From: Larkinella humicola
Lineage (GTDB): Bacteria > Bacteroidota > Bacteroidia > Cytophagales > Spirosomataceae
DNA length: 64,000 nucleotides
Direction: 5' to 3'
Assembly (NCBI RefSeq): GCF_008727875.1
Contig: NZ_VTWS01000003.1
Span: 620,001-684,000 of the forward strand
Shown: positions 14,801-23,533 of the stretch, in pieces
Position numbering within the stretch: the stretch's first letter is position 1
Layout of the letters: each line of letters begins with the position of its first letter
Program-made: the position numbers and the translations under genes
Notes under the pieces: generated by a model
The model's input: the letters and a program-made list of their open reading frames with translations, nothing else
Told to the model about the DNA's origin: nothing
The model's database searches: none

Positions 14801-17800
14801 TCACTCTTTTAGCAATTTACTGCGCCGAACGGTTTGCCCGTCTTCATCCTGAATCAATACAAAAAACAGGCCCGGCGACAAGGTAGACACGTCGATGTTT
14901 GCGGAGTAATCGGTAGCGGTTCGGGTCAGGAGCGCCGAGCGAAGGACGATGCCCCGGACATCCACCAGCGTAAACCGGTAGGTTCGGCTCTTGACCGATT
15001 CCGGTATAAACGCAATCGTCACCTGCCGGGAAGCCGGATTCGGCGAAATCCGCAGGCTGACTCCAGAACTGACGGGCGGATTTACTGACGTAATGACATC
15101 CAGCGTGATTTCTGCCGAAACCAGTTCCGCACAGCCGTTGGCGTTGGCGCGCACCGAATACCGCCCCGATTGGGTGGCCGTATAGGATTGCTGCGTGGCC
15201 CCCGCAATCGGAACGCCGTTCAACAACCACTGGTTGCCCGTCGTTGCGTTGGATCGCAGGGTGTAGCCATCGCGGGTAATCACCGGTACCTGTGGATCTT
15301 TGACCGTAACGACCACAGCCGCCGAGGTCGCCGTGGGGCACTCGCCCGACACCCGGACGCTGTAGGAACCGGCAGATGCCACCGCCAGCGTAGCGGAGGT
15401 AGCCGCTGAAATCGCCTGTCCGTTCAACAACCACTGATAGGCATATCCGGCCACATTCTGCGCCCGCAGCACCACCGAACTGCCCCGGCAAATGTCCGTT
15501 GCGCCATCGGGCGTTACCACCGCCACCACCGCAGAACCCGGTTTCGGCGTCACGGCCACGCGCTCCGATGCCGGACAACCCGTTGCTTTCACCCGCAGGT
15601 TGTAGAGGTAATAATAGGCATTCGTCAGCGTATCCCCATTAAACAGCGATCCTTTCAGACTGATGACACCGGGAATCTGGAACGGAAAACCCGTGACGCC
15701 GACATTGCTTCGAAAAATAGTAGCACCATCTTCATAAGCAATACCAATTGTATAATTGCCCGCTTCCGGAATCGACAGATTGAGCAAATAGTCGGCACCC
15801 GGATCGGTGGGGTCGTCCGATTGCTGTCCCGATGGGGGCGTTCCGACGGGCGTGTTGGGGCTTCGCGTAGGCGTTACGTCGAGCGTTACGCTGGAAACGA
15901 AGGCGCCATCCGGTTTCTGAACCGTAAACGTAATCCGTCCTGCGCTGCCGATATACAGCCGGGCACTTTCCAGAATGATCGGAACCTGCGTCGAAATTAC
16001 CGGTTGTGGACCAAAATTCCCCGAATACGTTCCTCCGCCAAACGCCTGTTTGGTCGCCGGGCCGAACGTACCGGTAAATTGGTTGAGTGCCGCATAGTAA
16101 ATACCGCTGGCTGGTTGGCTGAGTGCCGTTGCCTGATTACCCGCGCCGATCAGGTTTCCGCCTGTCGGAGCATCGTACCAGAAAGCCGTGCCACTGCCGG
16201 TATTTCGGAGTGAAACTGCACTGTTGTCACAAGCCGAAACCGAAAAACTGCCCTGATCGGTGAGGGCTGCCGTAGTCGTCAGAATGCTTACCAGTTGGTC
16301 GTTTGCCGCATTTTGATCCGCTGGCAAACGCGTCTGAACCGTGAAGCGATAGGCGGTTGTGGTTCTGAATTCCGCCGGGCCGCGCAGAACCAACCGGGCT
16401 TCCTGCGATGGCCCCAATGTCACTTTCAGCGTGTCGCTCAGGCTGGCAACAGCACCACCAAACGGGGCCAGAATCTGAACCGTCACCGGAATGTTCCGCT
16501 GCTCGGTGGAGCCATAATTCCGAACCGTTACGGCTACCTGAATCTCGGACTGGCTGCAAAAACCGTTCTGGGGCGACACCAGCGCACTGATTCCGACATC
16601 GCTTTGCGGACGAACGAAGCGCACCAGATAATCCTGGGTTTCGCCGTTGGGATAATTTCCACAGGCCTGCACGGCGCTGGCATCACTCGTTTCGACCGTC
16701 ACAATCCGCAGGCGCGTAGATTGCCCTTCGACCAAACCGCCCGGCACCGTTACGGTTGTCGAAAAGGTTGCCGGAGTCGTCAGCACACCCGAGGTGGCGA
16801 CCAGTTCGTCCGCGTCATCAAAATCACCGTCTAGATTCCAGTCAATGAACGCTCTGGTAACGGTCTGCCGGTTTTCGCCACAACTGCCGAGGGTCACGTT
16901 CAGCGGCAGTTGCTGACCGATAGAAACGTTGGTGATTACACTCGTGAAATCAGAATACGACTGGCAGCCGTCGCGCCCGGCCTGGTCGATGGTGCCGAAG
17001 CGAACGCGGTCGATGTTGGCCGCACCCGCCGAAGCAGCCGCCGAAGCACAATACGCTTTCCCGCCGGTTGCACTGACGATCAGACCGAAATCTTGCCGGC
17101 CGTTCAACAGGCTGTTTTTGTGCGAAATAGTCAGCGTGTAGGTCTTTCCGGGAATGGCGTCAGCAATCAGAATCTGCTCGACATTGTCCCGAAGGTTATC
17201 ACCGCGCGTCGCCGGATTCGCCGGGTTGGCCGGATCGAGCACCCAGGGTAACAGTGTCTGCGAACCATCCGCCACCCGAATGTCCAGGTCGTTGACCAGT
17301 CGCGGACTGCGGTTATTGAAATTCGCGACTGAAGCGCCCAGACTCGTTCCGGCCGGATCGGTCCAGCAAATCGTGACCACCAGCGGCCCTCGCCCCGAGG
17401 CTACGATCTGCACGGTTTGGCGTTCGCCCTGATTCAGCGTTCGCTCTTCCAGCAAATGACTTTTGTCGGTATTGGCAATAACGCGCGCGGCTTTTTCCAC
17501 GTTGAGCAGCCCCCAGCCAAACCGGTAGTCGGGGCCGGGCGCGTCACCGGCTTCGTTGGCGGTGTGCAACGCCAGCCCTTTCAGCGTCGACGCTCGCATG
17601 AGCTGTCCACTGTGCGATTGAGCGTATTGCTCCTGCAACAACAGCAGCGACCCCGACACATTGGGTGCCGCCATCGACGTACCGGAAAGTGTGGCGTAGG
17701 CATTGTCATTGGCCGACCCGGCAGCCAGCACGCTGACGCCCACGCCCACCAGATCCGGTTTAATGCGCCCGTCGTCGGTTGGACCCCAGGAGCTGAAACC

Positions 17801-18811
17801 CGCCAGCCGGACGTCCGAGGGTTGGGCATATTCAGTGGCAATGCTGCTGACGGCGCCCACCGACAGAATATTTTTGGCGTTGCAATCCGTCGAAATCTGA
17901 TCGTAGCCGGTCTGGTTGTTGCGGGGAGTGCGGCTGGCGGCATTCCGGTTGACGAGCCAGTAGGGTTCGTTGGCTCCCGGGCCATTCTGCCCGTGCGTAT
18001 TTCCCGCCGATTTCACCAGCAGATAATACGGAGCCGCCACGGCGATGCGGTCCAGATCGCGGGCACCGCTGTTGTAAATCCCGAATTTGTAATCGTCCAA
18101 CGCATTGACCGTCGTATCGCCCCACCATTCCCATTTGACGTCACCCGCGCGGTCGGCATTAAAAACCCAACCGGCCTGAATGTTGTACGAATGGTTGGAA
18201 AGCAGCAAATCAGCTGCAGCCGCAGCGATTTCGGCGTCATCATTGCTGAAGTCATACGCTTTCAGATTGGCCCCGAAAGCCATTCCCCGCGCCCGTTCGT
18301 TTACCCCGGCACCGATCATGATGCCGGCCACGTGGGTCGGGTGATTGCTGATGACCCCGCTGCTGTCCACCTGCGTTATCCGTCCGGTCAGTTCCGCGTG
18401 GGTCGAGCGCACTTTGCCGCCATCCCAGATGCCCAGTTTGTCGCGCACAGCCGCGCTATTGCCCGACAGGTTCAGGCCGAGCGAACCGCCGGTATACAGC
18501 GATGAGGTACGGGTCGTATTGCCCGCCCGGGTGGCACTGGTGGTCGCCTTGAAGAGCAGATTATGGTGTTCATCGACGCCGTGGAGGAGAAGAATCGTTC
18601 CGTCTGAGCGTTCCTGACGCAGCGGAATCTTCTGTTTCTGAGCGATTTCTACGGCCCGGAGGTACGCCGGACGACGGTTTTGCTGCAAACCCTGACTGAG
18701 CTGGTTGAGAAACGACCGCTGTTGCCGGTTATAAAGCGGTTTTTGAGCATTGGCTCCGAGCGCCATCCCCACCAGCAAGCCAATCCACAGAAATCGGAAA
18801 CGTGAAGCCAT
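14801..18811 (-). CDS. Secreted subtilisin-like (S8) protease with GEVED, Ig-like and T9SS sorting domains
   Basis: A 1336-residue extracellular protease. A signal peptide (residues 1-22, ending GANAQ) is followed by the S8 domain with the triad Asp130 (GIWDGG), His160 (HPTHVAG) and Ser379 (LSGTSMAAP), and the oxyanion Asn in KSAGNTHG. The domain closes with FGWGLLNVEKAARV near 440. Beyond it lie a P-domain-like region (about 460-590), a GEVED domain (DWNLDGDFDDADEL to NGETQDYLV), a CARDB-like stretch, and two Ig-like repeats typified by YAYQWLLNGQAIS and NQWLLNGVPIAG. The last 85 residues are a type IX secretion sorting domain (RISPNPASRQVTI, FFVLIQDEDGQTVRRSKLL). It should be exported through Sec, then T9SS, and released or anchored at the surface. 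The start abuts the terminator of the upstream gene. Confidence 0.93.
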   Translation of the reverse strand: MASRFRFLWIGLLVGMALGANAQKPLYNRQQRSFLNQLSQGLQQNRRPAYLRAVEIAQKQKIPLRQERSDGTILLLHGVDEHHNLLFKATTSATRAGNTTRTSSLYTGGSLGLNLSGNSAAVRDKLGIWDGGKVRSTHAELTGRITQVDSSGVISNHPTHVAGIMIGAGVNERARGMAFGANLKAYDFSNDDAEIAAAAADLLLSNHSYNIQAGWVFNADRAGDVKWEWWGDTTVNALDDYKFGIYNSGARDLDRIAVAAPYYLLVKSAGNTHGQNGPGANEPYWLVNRNAASRTPRNNQTGYDQISTDCNAKNILSVGAVSSIATEYAQPSDVRLAGFSSWGPTDDGRIKPDLVGVGVSVLAAGSANDNAYATLSGTSMAAPNVSGSLLLLQEQYAQSHSGQLMRASTLKGLALHTANEAGDAPGPDYRFGWGLLNVEKAARVIANTDKSHLLEERTLNQGERQTVQIVASGRGPLVVTICWTDPAGTSLGASVANFNNRSPRLVNDLDIRVADGSQTLLPWVLDPANPANPATRGDNLRDNVEQILIADAIPGKTYTLTISHKNSLLNGRQDFGLIVSATGGKAYCASAAASAGAANIDRVRFGTIDQAGRDGCQSYSDFTSVITNVSIGQQLPLNVTLGSCGENRQTVTRAFIDWNLDGDFDDADELVATSGVLTTPATFSTTVTVPGGLVEGQSTRLRIVTVETSDASAVQACGNYPNGETQDYLVRFVRPQSDVGISALVSPQNGFCSQSEIQVAVTVRNYGSTEQRNIPVTVQILAPFGGAVASLSDTLKVTLGPSQEARLVLRGPAEFRTTTAYRFTVQTRLPADQNAANDQLVSILTTTAALTDQGSFSVSACDNSAVSLRNTGSGTAFWYDAPTGGNLIGAGNQATALSQPASGIYYAALNQFTGTFGPATKQAFGGGTYSGNFGPQPVISTQVPIILESARLYIGSAGRITFTVQKPDGAFVSSVTLDVTPTRSPNTPVGTPPSGQQSDDPTDPGADYLLNLSIPEAGNYTIGIAYEDGATIFRSNVGVTGFPFQIPGVISLKGSLFNGDTLTNAYYYLYNLRVKATGCPASERVAVTPKPGSAVVAVVTPDGATDICRGSSVVLRAQNVAGYAYQWLLNGQAISAATSATLAVASAGSYSVRVSGECPTATSAAVVVTVKDPQVPVITRDGYTLRSNATTGNQWLLNGVPIAGATQQSYTATQSGRYSVRANANGCAELVSAEITLDVITSVNPPVSSGVSLRISPNPASRQVTIAFIPESVKSRTYRFTLVDVRGIVLRSALLTRTATDYSANIDVSTLSPGLFFVLIQDEDGQTVRRSKLLKE

Positions 18812-18859
18812 AAAAAAATGCTAAGCCCAACAAGTTATTAAAACTGTTGGGCTTAGCAT
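18812..18859 (-). terminator. Intrinsic terminator directly in front of the subtilase ATG
   Basis: On the minus strand a perfect 15-bp stem (ATGCTAAGCCCAACA with its complement, loop 12) is followed by a run of T that runs straight into the subtilase ATG at 18811. It ends the transcript of the 18892-19236 gene 32 bases after its stop. Any subtilase transcript would have to read through it or start inside it. Confidence 0.85.
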
Positions 18860-18891
18860 GTAATCAGAACGGATTTTTAATCCGTTTCGTA

Positions 18892-19236
18892 TTAAACCGC
18901 CTTCTGGGCAGACAGAACTACGTCTTTTACCTTTTTAGTGGTCGCGTTGGAAACTTCAACCCGGTAGGTACCGTTTACGGCATCTTTCAAACCGAAATGA
19001 ACCGTGTTTCCTTCTCCCAATTCTTTGCTGGCAATCACTTCGCCGTTCAATTTTGACAACCGAACCGTAATCGGCTGATCATCAACTCTATTGACAACGA
19101 CGGTTACATTCGCCTGTGGACCAGATTGGCCCATTAACGAACCAAGCAGTGATTTAGGAGTAACGGCGTCGACTACGCAAATCATAATAAAGCCCATCCC
19201 AAGGGCCATCAACGAAGCTTTCAGTGTGGTGTTCAT
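18892..19236 (-). CDS. Small exported beta-rich protein of unknown function
   Basis: 114 residues: a hydrophobic N-terminal segment (about 6-25, SLMALGMGFIMICVVDAV) that can serve as signal peptide or anchor, then an about 75-residue beta-sandwich (ANVTVVVNRVDDQPITVRLS, YRVEVSNATTKKVKDVVLS). The second part resembles a single FlgD-Ig or T9SS-like sheet, but there is no full sorting signal. It is transcribed alone: a terminator follows, and 480 AT-rich bases precede. I do not recognise a function. Confidence 0.7.
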   Translation of the reverse strand: MNTTLKASLMALGMGFIMICVVDAVTPKSLLGSLMGQSGPQANVTVVVNRVDDQPITVRLSKLNGEVIASKELGEGNTVHFGLKDAVNGTYRVEVSNATTKKVKDVVLSAQKAV

Positions 19237-19692
19237 CTTTCTATTTGTTTACAGTGGAAAACCTTTTTTCGAACTATTCAACAAAGTAACTATTAAAAGA
19301 TGATATAAAGTTCTACCCATTTAAGGCACTGGTTTTCAGTGCAATTTCAATTTCAACAGCTTATTACAATTGTACTTATACGCACCAAATATTATTTGGC
19401 ATCTATACAAAACGGATTCATTTAATTTTCAGATAAGCCGCTTGCTCAAGTATCAGAAATAATTGAAAAATTCAAAAATTCTTTATATAATACAATTTTA
19501 TTTTTCACGAACTGGAGATAAATCGAGGTTTTACCGTCATCAGGCTATTTTCAAAGTACCGTAAACAGCGCTGGAACGGCCGTTTTAGCCTTATAGGATA
19601 GAAACGGAGTGTATTGAATAGTAAACACAATACCGCAGAATAATACAACACGACTCTTCCATTCTATCAGCCTTTGTGTGAAAGACAAACGC
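19237..19692. other. AT-rich intergenic region, about 450 bases
   Basis: It is markedly richer in A+T than the coding flanks (notably 19310-19510). It presumably holds the promoter of the small exported protein (minus strand). I find no ORF with coding character, no tRNA and no long inverted repeat. Confidence 0.4.
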
Positions 19693-19728
19693 AAAAAAAA
19701 AGCGGTGTAGGTTGATCCTACACCGCTT
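19693..19728 (-). terminator. Intrinsic terminator overlapping the end of the glycosyltransferase gene
   Basis: On the minus strand the stem AAGCGGTGTAGG pairs perfectly with CCTACACCGCTT (12 bp, loop 5) and is followed by nine T. The left half of the stem contains the last codons and the TAG stop (19718-19720) of the GT2 gene, so a terminating ribosome would sit on the terminator. Confidence 0.88.
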
Positions 19729-20518
19729 CTGTGGTTTCCGGCTCAGCCAGAACCGGTTTTGGTTGCTTCGGCGGGGGAATATACTGCCGGAAAAAGCTGG
19801 CAATTTTCATTTGCAAAACGCCAAATACGGCTTCTTTGAAAATCCCGCTCGACATTTTGGAGGCTCCCCGGGTTCGATCGGTGAAGATAATCGGCACTTC
19901 GGTGATGCGATACCCGTATTTCCAGGCCAGAAACTTCATCTCGATCTGGAACGCGTAACCAACAAACCGAATATTATTTTGCAGGACGGTTTTCAGTACA
20001 TCCCGGCTGTAGCAGATGAATCCGGCGGTGGGGTCCATGACCGACATACCGGTGATGAAGCGAACGTAAATCCCGGCAAAGTACGACATCAAAACGCGCC
20101 CCATCGGCCAGTTTACCACATTAACACCCGTAATGTACCGGGAGCCGATGGCCACGTCGTTGCCGGTGTCGACACAGGCTTCGTAGAGCCGCGCCAGATC
20201 GTCAGGGTTATGCGAGAAATCGGCATCCATTTCACAAATATACCGGTAACCCTGCTCCAGTGCCCAGCGAAAACCGGTGATGTAGGCCGTGCCCAGGCCC
20301 AGCTTGCCTTTCCGTTCCATCAGATGAAGCCGCCACGGCAACCCGTCGGCGCCGTACTCCTGCTGCAATTCTTTCACCCGCCGGGCCGTGCCATCCGGTG
20401 ATCCATCATCGACAATCAGCATATCGAAAGGCGTCGGCAGGCTCATGACCTTTCGAATGATGAGTTCGATGTTTTCAATTTCGTTATAGGTCGGAATGAC
20501 CACCAAGCATTCTTTCAA
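19718..20518 (-). CDS. Family 2 glycosyltransferase, polyprenol-phosphate mannosyltransferase-like
   Basis: A 266-residue cytoplasmic or membrane-associated transferase resembling DPM1: it would move a sugar, probably mannose, from a nucleotide sugar to a polyprenyl phosphate. Typical motifs are VVIPTYNEIENIELIIRKV, MLIVDDGSPDGTARRV, GLGTAYITGFRWAL, EMDADFSHNPDDL (metal-binding DAD) and DRTRGASKMSSGIFKEAV near residue 220. It ends in a Pro/Lys/Glu-rich tail with no obvious membrane anchor. Length and motif spacing fit the polyprenol monophosphomannose synthase subgroup. The acceptor and sugar are inferred from family. Confidence 0.9.
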   Translation of the reverse strand: MKECLVVIPTYNEIENIELIIRKVMSLPTPFDMLIVDDGSPDGTARRVKELQQEYGADGLPWRLHLMERKGKLGLGTAYITGFRWALEQGYRYICEMDADFSHNPDDLARLYEACVDTGNDVAIGSRYITGVNVVNWPMGRVLMSYFAGIYVRFITGMSVMDPTAGFICYSRDVLKTVLQNNIRFVGYAFQIEMKFLAWKYGYRITEVPIIFTDRTRGASKMSSGIFKEAVFGVLQMKIASFFRQYIPPPKQPKPVLAEPETTEAV

Positions 20519-20614
20519 GGCAACAGTCGGGTTAGAGTATGTTACTCATAAAATAACAAAAAAAAATACCGGAATCAGGTACTGCTTCCCTTAAAATTTG
20601 TTAAAAACCGGGTA

Positions 20615-21937
20615 TTACTCAGCGATTTCCAACCCGGCCAGTCGCGCACCCAACGTTTTGGCTTTCCGGATGCAGTCAGACAGACTCGGTCCCTCATACC
20701 AGTTGGCGCACACATACAAACCGTCCGTTTCCAGTGCCGGCGTCTGCTCCCGAACCGGCACCATCCGGGCGTCATACTGCGGAATAGCCCGTTCCCAGCG
20801 CGTGAGCCACTGCCGCACCGGCGCTTCGGCCCGAATGCCAAACGCCTGAACGAGTTCGTGATGCACCCGATGCCGGATGACCTCGTCCGGGTGTTGGGTG
20901 TTTTCTGCGCCCTGCTGTCCGCCCACCAAACTGGTAAACAACACTTCGTCCGCCGGGCAGCGGTCGTCGAAAACCGAACTGCTCCAGATGTGGCCAGCCG
21001 CAAACTGGTTTTCGACCCGCGGATTCAGACCGCCAAAACCGTCGAGCGGGTGAGTAACATCGGCACGTTTATAGACCGAATGAACGGCGGTCATGGGTGG
21101 ATAGGTGATCTGCCGGAGCCGGTTGGCCACCTCCGGCCAGGTTGCCTCGAGCAGGTGAGCCGCAGCGGCTGTATCGCAGGCCAGCACGACAGCATCGGCA
21201 GAATACGTTCCGCTCTGTGCTTCGAGCAGCCAGCCGGTTGCGGTTTTGGTCAGGCGGTTTACCGAATCGTTCAGGTTGAGGGCCGTAAGTTGGGCCGCCA
21301 GGGCATTGGGCAATGTTTGCAATCCCTCACGGAAACTGAACGACTGCCGACGCTCCGCCGAACCCGCCTTTTTGATGAAGCCTTTGAGCACCGAACCATA
21401 TTGTTTTTCGTAGTCCAGCAGCATCGGATAGGTTTCCGAAACCAGCAACTGATCCGGATCACCGGCATAGACACCGGCCACGAACGGCGCCAGCGCATAA
21501 TCGACCACTTCCTGCGAAAACCGCCGGCGAAAAAAAGCACTCAAGGTTTCACCCGGGGGCGAAACCGTCGGGTTGGAACGCTCCCGCCAGAATGCCTTTT
21601 TGGTTTCCCAGCTGAAGAACGACGAGAAAAGCAGCGACAACGGCCCCGCGGGCAGTTTTCGATAGGCTCCGTTCCGGTAAATATACCGCGCTTTACTTAC
21701 CGGTTTGGCAAACCGAATGTCCGGCGTCAGCCCCAACTGGTCGAGCCAGGCCAGCAAAGCCGCATCACCCAGCAGCGAATTCGGTCCGCGTTCGATCAAA
21801 TACGCTCCGTCGCGCCGGGACTGCATAAGGCCGCCCGGTTCACGTCCGCGATCGAACAACCGATACGGGATCTGGCGTTGCTGAAGGTCATACGCCAGCG
21901 TCAGGCCCGAGATACCTGCTCCAATAATGGCAATCAT
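20615..21937 (-). CDS. hemY: Protoporphyrinogen oxidase
   Basis: A 440-residue FAD enzyme that oxidises protoporphyrinogen IX, or coproporphyrinogen III in related branches, in haem synthesis. The N-terminal dinucleotide fold MIAIIGAGISGLTLAYDLQQ and the following EPGGLMQSRRDGAYLIERGP are typical of PPOX, as is the C-terminal FAD-binding stretch GLYVCANWYEGPSLSDCIR. The ATG overlaps the stop of the upstream DUF4296 gene (ATGA), so the two are one operon. Other haem genes are not in the window. The choice between protoporphyrinogen and coproporphyrinogen as substrate cannot be made from sequence alone. Confidence 0.92.
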   Translation of the reverse strand: MIAIIGAGISGLTLAYDLQQRQIPYRLFDRGREPGGLMQSRRDGAYLIERGPNSLLGDAALLAWLDQLGLTPDIRFAKPVSKARYIYRNGAYRKLPAGPLSLLFSSFFSWETKKAFWRERSNPTVSPPGETLSAFFRRRFSQEVVDYALAPFVAGVYAGDPDQLLVSETYPMLLDYEKQYGSVLKGFIKKAGSAERRQSFSFREGLQTLPNALAAQLTALNLNDSVNRLTKTATGWLLEAQSGTYSADAVVLACDTAAAAHLLEATWPEVANRLRQITYPPMTAVHSVYKRADVTHPLDGFGGLNPRVENQFAAGHIWSSSVFDDRCPADEVLFTSLVGGQQGAENTQHPDEVIRHRVHHELVQAFGIRAEAPVRQWLTRWERAIPQYDARMVPVREQTPALETDGLYVCANWYEGPSLSDCIRKAKTLGARLAGLEIAE

Positions 21938-22353
21938 TTCGCTAAATTTTTCAGTCGGGTCGGCAGCTTGCTTTTTGTCACGCTGCTGGTATCCGTCGTT
22001 TTTTTACGCCGTTCCAACTCTTCCGTCACCTTTTTATAAATTTCGGCTAACTGTTCCGGGTCCGATGAGTAATAGGTATAACTCTTCGAATAAGCGGCTG
22101 TATCGACCTGGTATTTTCGAAAAATCTGTTTTTCGATATGCTTGTAAATCAGCGTATTGCTATCCTGCGAAATCCGGTTCAGTTTCGTAACCCGGGCTTC
22201 GGCCAAGTGGATTTCGGTCAGAATCTGCGCCATTTTTGCTTCCGGAATCAGGTTTTCGGGCGCTTCTGCCACGGGCGTTTGGCAGGCCTGCGACAGAGCC
22301 AGAAACAGGAACAGCAGGCCTATTCGGAATTGGCTGCACAGTTGCGCGTTCAT
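21934..22353 (-). CDS. DUF4296 lipoprotein
   Basis: 139 residues from the ATG at 22353, which places a signal peptide in front of a lipobox-like LSQAC. An alternative ATG at 22380 adds nine residues. The body is helical and charged (EAKMAQILTEIHLAEARVTK, KHIEKQIFRKYQVDTAAY, SDPEQLAEIYKKVTEELERR) and agrees with DUF4296, a small Bacteroidota lipoprotein domain of unknown function. It is the first gene of an operon with hemY, overlapping it by four bases. It is probably periplasmic, anchored in a membrane. Confidence 0.8.
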   Translation of the reverse strand: MNAQLCSQFRIGLLFLFLALSQACQTPVAEAPENLIPEAKMAQILTEIHLAEARVTKLNRISQDSNTLIYKHIEKQIFRKYQVDTAAYSKSYTYYSSDPEQLAEIYKKVTEELERRKKTTDTSSVTKSKLPTRLKNLAK

Positions 22354-22388
22354 TTTCGTTATTTTTGTCAAAGCTGGCATTTGAATAG

Positions 22389-22480
22389 CCCCTAAATCCG
22401 TAACGACGGCCCGGCCCTAAAGGGGACTTGGACACCGAAGTATCCAGATTCATAAAATCCTCTGAAGGGAATTTAGGGAT
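22389..22480. repeat. CCCCTAAATCC interspersed element, degenerate copy
   Basis: The left arm CCCCTAAATCC (22389-22399) is interrupted by about 15 foreign bases, then continues CCCTAAAGGGGACTTGGACAC. The loop TATCCAGATTCAT and a decayed right arm (AAATCCTCTGAAGGGAATTT) follow. Loop and layout match the copies at 37968, 47504 and 52647. It sits in the divergent region between DUF4296 and the DUF58 operon. Confidence 0.75.
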
Positions 22481-22598
22481 ATCGAAAGTTATGCAAATGT
22501 CGGGAATCCTGTTCTTAGTAACACGCTGTTCAACGCGGCTATTCTTGACTGAATTCTTTTTCTCGGGATTTTCAGCCGCATTGAACCGAAAAAACACC

Positions 22599-23465
22599 AT
22601 GCACGAGTTTTTGGCAAGACTATATCAGTTTGAAATTCGGATCCGGAAAGCCGTCAATTCGCAGATGCGCGGCAATTTTCGATCCATTTTCAAAGGTTCC
22701 GGACTGGAGTTCAGCGATTTGCGGACGTATCAGTACGGCGACGACGTGCGGGCAATCGACTGGAACGTATCGTCGAAAGGCCACGGAACGTTCGTAAAAA
22801 TCTTCCGGGAAGAAAAAGACCAGACGGTTTTTTTCCTCATCGACGTCAGCGCGTCGCAGGAAATTGGCACCACCACCCGCTCCAAACTCGATACGACCCG
22901 CGAAGTGTGTGGCGTTCTGGCGTTGTCGGCCATCAAGGAAGCCAGTCACGTGGGCATGTATTGTTTCTCGGATCAAAAGGAAAAATACCTGAAACCGTCG
23001 AACAGCATGAAACACGGTTATCAGTTGATTGTCAACCTGTTCAAGCTAAAACCGGAGTCCGTCCGAACCAGCCTGACCGATGCGCTGCTGTTTACGCTCA
23101 ACGTACTGAAACGCCGGAGTGTGGTTTTTCTGGTGTCGGATTTTATCGACTCCGGCTACGAACACAGCCTAAAAGCCCTCGCCCGAAAACATGATCTGGT
23201 GGTGATTCACATGTACGACCAGCGGGAAACCAGCCTGCCGCGATTGGGCATCATTCCGGTCTATGACACGGAAAGCCGCCGAACGGTTTGGGTCAACACC
23301 TCCTCTTCGGGCTTTCGGAATGGCATCAAACAGACCTTTCGGCAGAGTCAGCAGCAGTTGGAGCGGTTTTGTAAACAATATAACGCCAATTACGTGGCCC
23401 TCGATTCGCAGGCGGATTACGTTCCGCAACTGATCGAGCTGTTCCGTGTCCGAAAAACCCGATGA
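22599..23465 (+). CDS. DUF58 protein (MoxR-associated operon type)
   Basis: 288 residues from ATG 22599 (MHEFLARLYQFEIRI), which removes 57 upstream codons that have no DUF58 counterpart. The family signature YQYGDDVRAIDWNVSSK lies at about residues 45-60, followed by a VWA-like domain with LIDVSASQEIG as a MIDAS variant and VVFLVSDFIDSGYE later. DUF58 proteins usually stand next to a MoxR AAA+ ATPase and Bat proteins. Here BatD-like and VWA proteins follow, but no MoxR gene precedes: the upstream neighbour is the divergent DUF4296 gene. It overlaps the next reading frame by ATGA if that frame starts at its first ATG. Confidence 0.88.
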   Translation: MHEFLARLYQFEIRIRKAVNSQMRGNFRSIFKGSGLEFSDLRTYQYGDDVRAIDWNVSSKGHGTFVKIFREEKDQTVFFLIDVSASQEIGTTTRSKLDTTREVCGVLALSAIKEASHVGMYCFSDQKEKYLKPSNSMKHGYQLIVNLFKLKPESVRTSLTDALLFTLNVLKRRSVVFLVSDFIDSGYEHSLKALARKHDLVVIHMYDQRETSLPRLGIIPVYDTESRRTVWVNTSSSGFRNGIKQTFRQSQQQLERFCKQYNANYVALDSQADYVPQLIELFRVRKTR

Positions 23466-23533
23466 ATAGTATGACAGGAACACAGCCGGGTCGTCGCACG
23501 CTAAAACGGATTCAACCGACTAAAACGGATTTT

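Noticed and set aside
17417-18505. 362-codon plus-strand open frame opposite the subtilase
   Set aside because: Antisense of a clear S8 domain with the full catalytic triad.
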